This document shows positions 1 to 7,147 of a stretch of DNA of 29,117 bases, piece by piece. The position numbers and the translations under genes are program-made. The stretch is from an uncultured Bacteroidales bacterium. GTDB lineage: Bacteria > Bacteroidota > Bacteroidia > Bacteroidales > UBA932. The notes beneath the pieces were generated by a model, which did not search any database, was not told the DNA's origin, and saw only the letters and a program-made list of their open reading frames with translations. The DNA is taken from NCBI GenBank assembly GCA_934667175.1, contig CAKULN010000037.1:1-29117 (forward strand), in the 5' to 3' direction. Numbering within the stretch: the stretch's first letter is position 1; every line of letters starts with the position of its first letter.

Positions 1-90
1 GAGGCCATCAGGCCATTGGTTGAAACCCTCGCGCATGACGCGCGCACGCAAGGGTGAATCATTGTCAAAGTCAGGAAGACAAACAGCCAT
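1..90 (-). CDS. Partial hypothetical protein, N-terminal 30 residues
   Basis: An open frame starts at ATG (complement of 88-90) and runs without a stop to the left edge, so only about 30 residues are visible (it begins MAVCLPDFDNDSPLRARV). The peptide is not hydrophobic and has no signal sequence. I do not recognise the family. It is divergent from the WYL-regulator remnant at 175, and regulators of that class often sit next to a divergent partner gene. The call rests only on an open frame and a sensible start, so it may be spurious. Confidence 0.4.
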   Translation of the reverse strand, partial: MAVCLPDFDNDSPLRARVMREGFNQWPDGL

Positions 91-146
91 GTTGTTGAAT
101 ATCACAGCCCGATGCCCCACTGCCACTATTTTTCAGCAAATAGGGT

Positions 147-154
147 TATATTTG
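147..154 (+). promoter_or_regulatory. Putative Bacteroidetes -7 box (TATATTTG)
   Basis: TATATTTG fits the Bacteroidetes TAnnTTTG consensus and lies 20 bases upstream of the ATG of the WYL-regulator remnant. The -33 element is poor (a T-run at about 129-133, spacing too short), so activity is uncertain. Confidence 0.35.
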
Positions 155-174
155 CGTCAAAATATTCATGGATA

Positions 175-403
175 ATGGCAAAGAATTATTTCAAGAGATA
201 CATCTGGCTGGTCGATCTGATCAACCGAAGGGGACCGATCTCGTTCCGGGACATCAGTGACGCATGGAGCGGACGTGGAGGTGCTGGAACCAGCCGAATT
301 ACGGAAAAGAATTTCAGACGATGTCGCCGGAATGGCCGCACGTTATGGGATCTTCCTTGCCAGATGAAGGCGTGTTCCCTTCATTGACGAGGAGAAATTA
401 TGA
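175..403 (+). pseudogene. Decayed 5' end of a WYL-type HTH transcriptional regulator
   Basis: The start MAKNYFKRYIWLVDLI followed by GPISFRDISDAW matches the characteristic N-terminus of Bacteroidetes WYL-domain regulators (winged HTH, usually about 300 residues). After the W codon (265-267) the frame shifts by one base near 271: the continuation DVEVLEPAELRKRISDD then GMAARYGIFLAR is in the next frame and fits the HTH segment before the WYL domain. An in-frame TGA at 365-367 interrupts it, then RRVPFIDEEKL continues to a second TGA at 401-403. At least one frameshift and one nonsense codon are therefore present, and the whole WYL domain is missing. The recognisable sequence stops about 10 bases before the repeat at 413. 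The family assignment is from remembered motif similarity; the frame break is seen directly. Confidence 0.6.
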
Positions 404-412
404 ATATGTACT

Positions 413-479
413 GTCGCTGAGCCTGTGTCCCAGCTGGTCGCTGAGCTTGCCGAAGCGCCTTTCGACTGGCTCATGAACC
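413..479. repeat. REP-like palindromic repeat: two 24-bp-spaced units plus inverted half
   Basis: GTCGCTGAGC occurs at 413 and again at 437, exactly 24 bases apart. Bases 434-457 are a perfect 24-base inverted match to 3674-3697, the first unit of the large tandem array. Directly after it, 460-479 (TTTCGACTGGCTCATGAACC) is an imperfect inverted copy, so 436-479 can fold as an imperfect hairpin with arms of about 19 bases and a short loop. Sequences of the TTCGACAAGCTCAG type are, from memory, widely dispersed palindromic repeats in many bacteria. The element separates the dead regulator from the exonuclease gene and could act as a transcription-end or mRNA-stabilising structure. Confidence 0.7.
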
Positions 480-504
480 TTACAATAAAGGAAATTGAAT
501 ATTA

Positions 505-999
505 ATGACAGATTTTGCAGCTATTGATTTTGAGACGGCCAACGAGTGTCCGAGCAGCGTCTGTTCCGTTGGTGTCGTTGTCGTCCGCGGAGGTGAGATC
601 GTGGACAGTTTCTACAGCCTGATCCACCCCGAACCTGAATATTACAAATGGTTCTGTCGGCAGGTTCACGGTCTCGGTCCGGAGGACACGGACGACGCTC
701 CTGTGTTCCCTTTCGTCTGGGAAAAGATCGAGCCGCTCATCGAGGGACTGCCCCTTGTGGCTCACAACAGCCGGTTCGATGAGGGTTGCCTGAAGAGTGT
801 CTTCAAGGTCTATCAGATGGATTACCCTGACTATGAGTTTTTCGACACACTTGCGGCCTCACGGAGACATTTCGGATGTTCCCTGCCCAACCATCAGCTC
901 CAGACAGTCGCTGCCGCCTGCGGGTACGATCTGGCAAATCACCATCACGCCTTGGCCGATGCCGAGGCCTGCGCGGTGATAGCGATGAAGATACTGTAG
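505..999 (+). CDS. DEDDh 3'-5' exonuclease (DnaQ/RNase T-like)
   Basis: This 164-residue single-domain protein belongs to the DnaQ-like exonuclease superfamily. It has motif ExoI near the start (AAIDFETAN, with the D and E metal ligands), ExoII (LVAHNSRFD, about residues 86-94) and ExoIII (HHHALADAEAC, near residue 147, the H...D pair of the DEDDh class). The enzyme would hydrolyse nucleotides from single-stranded DNA or RNA 3' ends in the cytoplasm. Stand-alone forms of this size are usually annotated as 3'-5' exonuclease or polymerase III epsilon-like protein. It has no polymerase or BRCT domain. The start at 505 puts ExoI at residue 8, as is usual. It is a lone gene, with the REP-like hairpin just upstream and the relic region downstream. 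It has no visible link to the sugar locus. Substrate (DNA or RNA) cannot be told. Confidence 0.85.
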   Translation: MTDFAAIDFETANECPSSVCSVGVVVVRGGEIVDSFYSLIHPEPEYYKWFCRQVHGLGPEDTDDAPVFPFVWEKIEPLIEGLPLVAHNSRFDEGCLKSVFKVYQMDYPDYEFFDTLAASRRHFGCSLPNHQLQTVAAACGYDLANHHHALADAEACAVIAMKIL

Positions 1000-1487
1000 T
1001 GCTCCAAGGCCGTGACTTGTCATATCATCCCAGAAGTCGGTATGTTCGCCCTGCCAACAGACATATCGGATGGTGGTGAAAGACAACTCTATGAGTATCA
1101 ACCATTAAGCCCCTTGCCTTTAGGATGATTCAGCCAAAGGGAATGCGCTAACATATTCATTGACAGGCATTTGCCGCCCACCCGCTCTGTATCAGCCGGT
1201 GAGCAGTAATTCATTGATTAACAATTATCTAAAGAGTTCTCTTTAGCGCAAAACGACCCAAGGGAATGCGTTAGGATATTCATAGATAGCGAATTATCCT
1301 CCACAGCCGATAAGATTCTCAGTTCCCGGAGTGTCAAGGATTGTCCGAGAATCTGTTTTGGAGACGGTTCTGGTGATTCTTCCACGGCAGAAGCAATACC
1401 ACCAACTGCCATTTTGCAGCAGCGGCAAGCCAACGGGCATCATCCACTGTGGCAAATGGTCACGAGCAAGCATTAAACTTAGACTTG
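1000..1487. other. 488 bp without a convincing gene; relic sequence with internal repeat
   Basis: No believable gene was found. Bases 1137-1167 and 1260-1290 are a diverged direct repeat (25 of 31 identical, 123 bases apart), with core AAGGGAATGCG and ATATTCAT. A perfect 18-base palindrome, CTAAAGAG-TT-CTCTTTAG, lies at 1229-1246. A plus-strand frame stays open without a start from 1222 to a TAA at 1474-1476 and reads like eroded coding sequence (fragments such as RECVRIFIDSELSSTADKI and IPPTAILQQRQANGHHPLW). The first repeat copy encodes a similar RECANIFID in the matching frame. This suggests a broken or dispersed repeated element, not an active gene. Confidence 0.45.
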
Positions 1488-3548
1488 CTATTTCATCTTG
1501 ATGTCCTGGGCGTTCGTGCTTTCATCCTTGCCGATGACAGGGAATGAGCCTTCGACTTTGCTGTAGGTGCAATTCTTTGTCTGGAAGACTCCGTGGGCAT
1601 GGCCGATAAAGATACCTACAGCTCCTGCTCCGACTTCTGAAATATTATCTATCTTGCCACCGAAATGGACTCTCTCGTGACTTCCGACGGCATAGCCGTA
1701 TGCGCCACCGACAAAATTGTTTTTCTTCCCGTGGACTGTGCCATAGGCGGAGCAGTTCGTGATCCTGCCGCCGGCTCCGACAGTGCCCACAAGGCCACCG
1801 ACATGTACCTCTTTTTCATACGTGGAATTAATCTCGGCATAGGACGTACAGTCCATGACATTTGCGAACGCAAGTCCAGCCACGCCACCGGCATGGAAAT
1901 CGTTCCTGCTCTCTGACTGATCCTGATTGCTCACTGTAACAGTGCCTCTGACGGTACAGTTGGTTATAGTATTATCCTGCTCATTGTTGAAAGAGATGTC
2001 CCCTATCAGCCCTCCGGCTGCCACTGAGACAGGCCTCGAAGTTGAAGTTGATGCAGGAGCATTGACTGTCACATTGACATCAGCACGACAGTTGATTATG
2101 TTTGGGTCACCAGATCCTACGATTCCTCCGGCACAATATGCGCTTGTCACTGCCCCATCAACCCTGCAATTCATAATGTCGGAGAAGGAAGTGAAGCCGA
2201 CAATGACCCCGGCATCACGGCCTCCGGTTTTAACATCAGCGTTCCTTATGGTAAGATTCCTTACAACCGATTTTTCCGTGGAGCTTGTACCGCTAAGCCA
2301 ATAGAACAGACCTGCATATCCATCGCTCTCTTCCACCTTCAGATTGATGATACTCTTTCCGTTTCCGTCCAGACGCAGATGAGGGAAATGAGTCTTGTCA
2401 CCGATAGGTGTCCACGGCTTACTTGCAAGGTCTATGTCTTTCATCAATTTATAGTACTTGCCTTTATAATTTTCAAGCTTATCATTGTTGATATCATATG
2501 CAAGACCGGCCAATTGCGCGGCGGACTCTATGAGGTACGGGTCAGACTCCGATCCGGACCCTTTTGTGATAGGTTCAGTAGACTCTCCGTCCCAGACAGA
2601 ATATTCCTCAATATAACTATCCTTCTCACCTAACTCTTTCTCCGGCTGCCATTCAATGACATTGACATTTCCGGCAAGCACCCGATCTTTTCCCACCTTG
2701 ACATTCATGGTATAAGCGTAACCACCGTATAGCTCCAAGTTACTGTCAAGAGTGACATTGTACGCCTTGCTGTCGGACATCACGACCGTAAGCATCCGCG
2801 CTCCGCTTTTCTGTCCTTTACCCGGGAAGAATATGGCCTCGTAAACATAATCAGACGTATTGCACATTGATATGTCATTGGAGGATGACTGGTCAAGATC
2901 AGCGACTGTCCTGTTGGCAAGATCGCATTTAATCTTGCTCGAAGTCCCGTTCAAGATCACATCCTTGACCGAATGCGAGTCACCGAAATCATTTCCAAAA
3001 GTAAGATTGACTTTCAGCTTCACCAACACATGGCTGAACGTTATGTTCAGTTTCTGGCTGACCAGATCATCGGCCGGGACAAAATCAGACTTGCTGTACC
3101 AGAGGAAATCCGCTGTGGATGTGCCGTTCACTTGATTCGAAGGAATGGAGAACTCGACACTCGTGTGGTCATCCGCCCCGCTGATGTGCGGAGCATAGGC
3201 GTATATTCCGACCCGACTTTGCGCATTCTTCCAAAGGGTTTGGCTCTCCGGAGTCCATGTGCCGCTATTGTTAACCCAGCGGACATTGTCCTTGCTATAG
3301 TAATCTCCGTCACCGTAATCAATAAACAGCCCAAGATCGCTACCGGTATATTCGCTAGAAGGCAAATCGGCTTTGGTCATCAGGCCGCTTACAGAGGCAT
3401 CAATCCTGACGACTCCGTCCGCAGGAAAATTCTCGTTGTTGGAATCAATGTTCTTTTCGCAGGAAGCAAGAATCAGTGCAGCGAATGCGGCCACCGCCAA
3501 GATAGGATTCTGTGTTAATCTCATATAGGTTATCATTAAATATTCCAA
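1488..3548 (-). CDS. Fimbrillin-like/GLUG-repeat surface lipoprotein
   Basis: Up to 686 residues. A signal peptide ends at the lipobox LILASC (Cys30 of the long form, Cys22 if translation starts at Met9, complement of 3522-3524, which gives the more normal signal length and is my preferred start). Residues to about 310 resemble fimbrillin-like (Mfa/FimB) N-terminal domains of Bacteroidales: ADGVVRIDASVSG, MTKAD, GLFIDYGDGDYYS and SRVGIYAYAP. The C-terminal part, from about residue 330, has a segment DPYLIESAAQLAGLAYDIN and then repeats ending in AGGIVG, AGGLIG, AGGVAG, VGGLVG and VGGAYG with N-C pairs, which is the GLUG-motif beta-helix pattern of adhesin-like proteins. It is probably an outer-surface adhesin or glycan-binding protein. 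It runs in the same direction as the sugar operon but is cut off from it by the repeat array, so membership in the PUL is unclear. Confidence 0.75.
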   Translation of the reverse strand: MEYLMITYMRLTQNPILAVAAFAALILASCEKNIDSNNENFPADGVVRIDASVSGLMTKADLPSSEYTGSDLGLFIDYGDGDYYSKDNVRWVNNSGTWTPESQTLWKNAQSRVGIYAYAPHISGADDHTSVEFSIPSNQVNGTSTADFLWYSKSDFVPADDLVSQKLNITFSHVLVKLKVNLTFGNDFGDSHSVKDVILNGTSSKIKCDLANRTVADLDQSSSNDISMCNTSDYVYEAIFFPGKGQKSGARMLTVVMSDSKAYNVTLDSNLELYGGYAYTMNVKVGKDRVLAGNVNVIEWQPEKELGEKDSYIEEYSVWDGESTEPITKGSGSESDPYLIESAAQLAGLAYDINNDKLENYKGKYYKLMKDIDLASKPWTPIGDKTHFPHLRLDGNGKSIINLKVEESDGYAGLFYWLSGTSSTEKSVVRNLTIRNADVKTGGRDAGVIVGFTSFSDIMNCRVDGAVTSAYCAGGIVGSGDPNIINCRADVNVTVNAPASTSTSRPVSVAAGGLIGDISFNNEQDNTITNCTVRGTVTVSNQDQSESRNDFHAGGVAGLAFANVMDCTSYAEINSTYEKEVHVGGLVGTVGAGGRITNCSAYGTVHGKKNNFVGGAYGYAVGSHERVHFGGKIDNISEVGAGAVGIFIGHAHGVFQTKNCTYSKVEGSFPVIGKDESTNAQDIKMK

Positions 3549-3566
3549 ATTCTTTAGTACGTTCCG

Positions 3567-3597
3567 CTAAGGTACGGAATCATTTTAGAATATGCAA
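3567..3597 (-). promoter_or_regulatory. Possible promoter of the fimbrillin/GLUG gene
   Basis: On the minus strand TACCTTAG (complement of 3567-3574) matches TAnnTTTG in all but one position. A TTG (complement of 3595-3597) lies 20 bases further upstream as a minimal -33 element. The -7 box is enclosed by a small inverted repeat (TTCCG ... CGGAA within 3561-3580), which may be a regulator site or chance. Confidence 0.35.
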
Positions 3598-3675
3598 GTT
3601 ACCTGTTGGTATGGCAGGGGGAGGGCTATCAATGCTTGGGGAATGAATATATTGTCTCAGCCAGACAGCCAGACG

Positions 3676-3915
3676 CTTCGGCAAGCTCAGCGACCAGTGG
3701 TTTGACAAACTCAGTAGGCGGCGCTTCGACAAGCTCAGCGACCGGCGGTTTGGCAAGTTCAGCGACCGGTGGTTTGGCAAGCTCAGCGGCCGGTGGTTCG
3801 ACAAGTTCAGCGACCGGTGGTTTGGCAAGCTCAGCGGCCGGTGGTTCGGCAAGCTCAGCGGCCGGTGGTTCGGCAAGCTCAGCGGCCGGTGGTTTGACAA
3901 GCTCAGCGGCCGGTG
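3676..3915. repeat. Ten 24-bp tandem repeats (REP-like array)
   Basis: Ten head-to-tail units of exactly 24 bases fill 3676-3915. The unit core is TTYGRCAAGYTCAGCGRCC followed by GGTGG. Units 8 and 9 are identical and unit 2 (3700-3723) is the most diverged. Variation is mainly T/C, A/G and A/G at three fixed positions. There are no spacers between units, so this is not CRISPR. Because 24 is a multiple of three, all frames stay open for long stretches and give low-complexity translations (for example SSAAGG repeats) that are unlikely to be real. The array begins inside the 3' end of the phosphoesterase gene and supplies its stop codon. A related copy in inverted orientation lies at 413-479. 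Confidence 0.95.
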
Positions 3916-5060
3916 GTGGCTATGCAAAAAGTGATCAGAAGACCTCGGTGGTCACTGCACCAAATGCCACTTTCGGGTGTGATAAGTTCGCCTTCGGAGA
4001 TCTTGTCCCTGGAAGGATTTCCACACTCCACAGTGAGTTCCGGGCCTACGAGTTGAGCGTTCAGAACACTGAGCCTCTCATCCTTGCGGAAATACACAAA
4101 ATCTATCCTGTCTCGTTCATCAGCCTCCGGAGCCCAGAATGTGTCTTTCTTGGAGTCCTTATTATAGACCGGCCAAGTGAACCCTGGATTCCTCAATGGA
4201 TCCGGATAGATTTCCCTATAGGCATCACAGAAACCGTTGGCAAGCAAAAATGAAGAGACACTCCAAGGAACGACGGCGCCATTATGCCCCCAAAGATTCA
4301 TGGTCTCCTCTGTCCAGTCCAGATGCGACGGCTGATTAATGTCACCGGCATAAATGCAAAGCCTGCCCTTGGCGGACTGTTCCCTCACGTCATTATCCAG
4401 ATCAATCGCCATCTGAATCCTATTCCCACGGACATCCCTTTCGACAATCATCTCTGAGCCCGTGATTGGCCCGTCCTTCAATTTACGCCAACCATAAGGT
4501 TCGGCCCCATCTCCATAGCCTCTGGGGAGATAACACGCATAGTAATAATGAACAGAATGTGAGGAATACACCGCCACCTCCCTGCCATAGAAGTCGACAA
4601 CCGTTCTGTAGAACCAAGGCTGGACACCAGAAGACCCGGCCGATGCCACAGGCGAGGCGTCCTCGACAATGCGGTGCCTTGACAAAACCCCTCTCGTGCC
4701 GCTGCCGGTCATGCTGGTCTTGTAGTACCGGACTCCAGTCTTCTCGAAAATGTAGTCGATGGCCTGTTTAAGAATATATTCGGCGGAAGCCTCCTTGACC
4801 GTATCATCGCCTTTGGACGGAAACTCACAGAACGAGGCGACATCCGGCATGAGGGACAACAACTGATCATTGAGGACATTTTGGCCATCGTCTATGTTCA
4901 CAAGGCCCTCCCATATATTCAACTGAAAGAAAGTCAGCTGCCTGATGGAATCATGGCACTCTCCCACACAGGGGGAAATGTCCGTACGGACATCAGCATG
5001 GGAGAACGCCTGAGAATACGTTGTCAAGACCAGAACCGCTGCAACAACCCTGAACCGCAT
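3903..5060 (-). CDS. Secreted endonuclease/exonuclease/phosphatase (EEP) family protein
   Basis: This 385-residue protein has an N-terminal signal-like segment (about residues 1-20, no clear lipobox) and a complete set of EEP-fold motifs: QLNIWEG (Asn48), FCEF (Glu79), SSHSVHYYYACY (His), YAGDINQPSHLDW (metal/active-site GDxN), RIDFVYFR and CSDHRGLL (Asp370, His371). The family uses a divalent metal to hydrolyse phosphodiester or phosphomonoester bonds in nucleic acids, sphingomyelin, inositol phosphates and the like. It is the last gene of the seven-gene sugar operon, 11 bases after the second GH36 gene, which argues for a periplasmic or surface role in removing a phosphodiester-linked group from the glycan. 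DNA is also a possible substrate. The last residues (TGR) and the stop codon lie inside repeat unit 10 of the tandem array. Confidence 0.8.
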   Translation of the reverse strand: MRFRVVAAVLVLTTYSQAFSHADVRTDISPCVGECHDSIRQLTFFQLNIWEGLVNIDDGQNVLNDQLLSLMPDVASFCEFPSKGDDTVKEASAEYILKQAIDYIFEKTGVRYYKTSMTGSGTRGVLSRHRIVEDASPVASAGSSGVQPWFYRTVVDFYGREVAVYSSHSVHYYYACYLPRGYGDGAEPYGWRKLKDGPITGSEMIVERDVRGNRIQMAIDLDNDVREQSAKGRLCIYAGDINQPSHLDWTEETMNLWGHNGAVVPWSVSSFLLANGFCDAYREIYPDPLRNPGFTWPVYNKDSKKDTFWAPEADERDRIDFVYFRKDERLSVLNAQLVGPELTVECGNPSRDKISEGELITPESGIWCSDHRGLLITFCIATTGR

Positions 5061-5071
5061 GAAGGAATATG

Positions 5072-7147
5072 CTACTTTGCCTTATACTTGAAGCACAGGG
5101 AGGATCCAGCGCCCTTGAGCGTCAACTCAAATCCTGCGGCCAATTCCGCACCAGTCCTCTCGACACAATCCATCGTATCCTGATCTTCAAGAACATAGAC
5201 CTTAGATGGATCCAGTCCTCTTAATTTGACAACAATCTTGTCCTGAGGACATTGCGACCGTCTGAAAGCCACGATACGTCCTGAACGGTCAGACTTTCGG
5301 TCAAGCTGGTACGCCAGCCAGATCGCATCCGAAGTGGTGTCGCCGTAACCAGTGAGCGGATAGAAATCCTCAAGGAAATAAGGCCTGATGTCGTGGAACT
5401 CCGCAAGACGTTTCTGCATCTCAAGGATGTTGAAGTCCGCGGATGTGATCTTCCAGTTGAAGGTAATGGCGGCTCCGTAGCTCGAACGTGTGGAAAACAC
5501 ATCTGACTTGGCAAGACATGTTCCACTTACAGGAAGCCATTGGCCAAGGCCATAAGTATGACACTGATAGCCGATCGGTTCACCGTAGTTATAGTCTGTC
5601 CTCCAAAGAGGAATGCTTCTGGAAGTCGCCTCCAGGTCGAGCCGCCTTCCGCCTCCGGCACAATTGTCGATGTAAAGGTTCGGAAACTCGGAACGGAGAT
5701 AATCCCAAAACTTATAGAGCCCGGTGATGTACTTGATCTCACAGATTCCATTTCGTCCAGGTTCATCATTGCTGTACCAGAACCATTCCGGATCGATGTT
5801 GTAGTCCTGGCGATAATGGTCAATCCTGTTGTCACGAATCAATTTGGCGATATTCTCCCTGAGCCACTTGTTGGCGTCCTCATCGCCAAGATTCACCAAG
5901 AAAGAATCCTGGGTCTTCCTGTCAATGGCATGAGGCACCGGTTTTCCGCCACCGGCGAGCAACATATATTCAGAATGCTCATAAGCCCAGTCGGAATCCT
6001 TGATCGCCCTCTCCGGCTCAAACCAGACCATGAACTTGCAACCGACCTCATGTGCCACGTCAGCGATTTCTCCAAGGCCGGCCGGAAACCTTTTCGTGTC
6101 CACTTTCCAGTTGCCGACAGCGTTGGCCCAATTGTAGCCGTCACGCCAATCCGCGGCCTTTTCGTACCATCCGGCGTCAAGCCAGAAAACCTCCGGCAGA
6201 AGATTGAACTCCTCGTAACGGTGGATAAGAGCCCTGGCATAGTCGGATGTCATGCAAGTATATTCATTGCAAGGATAAGGGTCACCGTAGTTGAAGCTGC
6301 TGCAGATAGGCGGCTCGACAGGCTGGCCTCCGGCTTTCGGGTAGTGATGTTTCATTATGAACCTCCGAAGGATGTTCTGGCCGTCCATGCGATCCTCTCC
6401 CTGCCACGGAATCATGGCCGTGAGAGGAGTACGGATCTCCTCGCCCGGAAGTAAGTATGTGTTCAGATTCTTAAGACCGACGGAGACGTTGAAGCGGTCC
6501 TCCGCCGGACGGATTATCTCAGCCTTCCAGGAACCGGTCCATCCGATCGCGAAGACCATCCCACCGGCAGGGGTCTTGGCATTGAAATACGGAAAGGCGA
6601 CCGAGGACGAGCGCCCTAAATGAGGGACCATGATCAAGGAATCTCCGACTGAATATTCCTTTGTCTGGGCCATAAAGTCATGTTTCCCCGCATCGCTGCC
6701 ACGAGCATGGAAAAGCGTCCAGTCTCCTTCCTTGTCTGATTTCAAATCAATATCCGCAGCCTTCACATCAGAAATCTGTCCTGAATTTCCCGAAGACATA
6801 TTCTTGAAATACAGTGTCCATTCCATCGCGTTGAAGTCGGTGAAAGTCTTGACCCTGCACTCGACCCTGAGTCCGGATTTTTTGTCCGTCCAATAGAAAG
6901 ACCTTTGTCTCTCTCCTTCCGGGGAGATTGTCAATGACGTCTTGGAGAATGCCCACTTTTTCAAAAATAGATCAGAGGACACTCCGTCATAGCAGAAGGA
7001 AAACGGAGGAATCGCGCCTTTTGAAAAATGTTTGTCAATCCATTTCTCGCAGGATTGATCCTTAGAAGACATATTCATGGATGTCCTGGCCATGATCACT
7101 CCGCAGCAAAGAATGGCAAGAGTGACCGCTGTCAATATTCTTTTCAT
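5072..7147 (-). CDS. GH36-type alpha-galactosidase (copy 2)
   Basis: A 691-residue periplasmic glycosidase with a signal peptide (MKRILTAVTLAILCCGVIMA). It has an N-terminal beta-sandwich and, from about residue 280, a (beta/alpha)8 domain of clan GH-D: FWLDAGWYEKAADW, KFMVWFEPERAI, HYRQDYN (probable nucleophile Asp448), IDNCAGGGRRLDLE and LWRTDY (probable acid/base Asp518). This pattern fits the GH36 melibiase family, which cleaves terminal alpha-galactosyl groups with retention. The YRQD form replaces the classical KWD motif of well-studied members, so exact specificity is open. The ATG overlaps the stop of the upstream GH36 gene in an ATGA, indicating translational coupling. Copy 1 has exactly the same length and parallel motifs, so the pair probably arose by duplication and diverged. 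Confidence 0.85.
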   Translation of the reverse strand: MKRILTAVTLAILCCGVIMARTSMNMSSKDQSCEKWIDKHFSKGAIPPFSFCYDGVSSDLFLKKWAFSKTSLTISPEGERQRSFYWTDKKSGLRVECRVKTFTDFNAMEWTLYFKNMSSGNSGQISDVKAADIDLKSDKEGDWTLFHARGSDAGKHDFMAQTKEYSVGDSLIMVPHLGRSSSVAFPYFNAKTPAGGMVFAIGWTGSWKAEIIRPAEDRFNVSVGLKNLNTYLLPGEEIRTPLTAMIPWQGEDRMDGQNILRRFIMKHHYPKAGGQPVEPPICSSFNYGDPYPCNEYTCMTSDYARALIHRYEEFNLLPEVFWLDAGWYEKAADWRDGYNWANAVGNWKVDTKRFPAGLGEIADVAHEVGCKFMVWFEPERAIKDSDWAYEHSEYMLLAGGGKPVPHAIDRKTQDSFLVNLGDEDANKWLRENIAKLIRDNRIDHYRQDYNIDPEWFWYSNDEPGRNGICEIKYITGLYKFWDYLRSEFPNLYIDNCAGGGRRLDLEATSRSIPLWRTDYNYGEPIGYQCHTYGLGQWLPVSGTCLAKSDVFSTRSSYGAAITFNWKITSADFNILEMQKRLAEFHDIRPYFLEDFYPLTGYGDTTSDAIWLAYQLDRKSDRSGRIVAFRRSQCPQDKIVVKLRGLDPSKVYVLEDQDTMDCVERTGAELAAGFELTLKGAGSSLCFKYKAK

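Noticed and set aside
505..999. Link of the exonuclease to phage, CRISPR or another defence system
   Set aside because: No neighbouring defence or phage genes; single-domain DEDDh exonucleases are common housekeeping proteins.
1218..1433. 71-residue minus-strand frame in the relic region
   Set aside because: No recognisable family, no promoter, and it overlaps the internal repeats and the palindrome.
1464..1488. Terminator of the fimbrillin/GLUG gene (AGCAAG ... CTTGCT)
   Set aside because: Only a 6-bp stem with a 13-base loop and no T-run on the minus strand.
3676..3915. CRISPR array
   Set aside because: The 24-base units follow one another directly with no spacers, and there are no cas genes.
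3606..4253. 215-residue plus-strand open frame with Ser/Ala/Gly repeats, and the 115-residue minus-strand frame 3580-3927
   Set aside because: Both come from the 24-base tandem array (period divisible by three). The first also runs antisense through the phosphoesterase gene, which has intact family motifs. Neither has a signal peptide or a known domain.
5540..6454. 304-residue plus-strand frame antisense to the GH36 gene
   Set aside because: It is a long shadow frame. The opposite strand encodes a full GH36 enzyme with catalytic motifs, and the antisense translation shows no domain.
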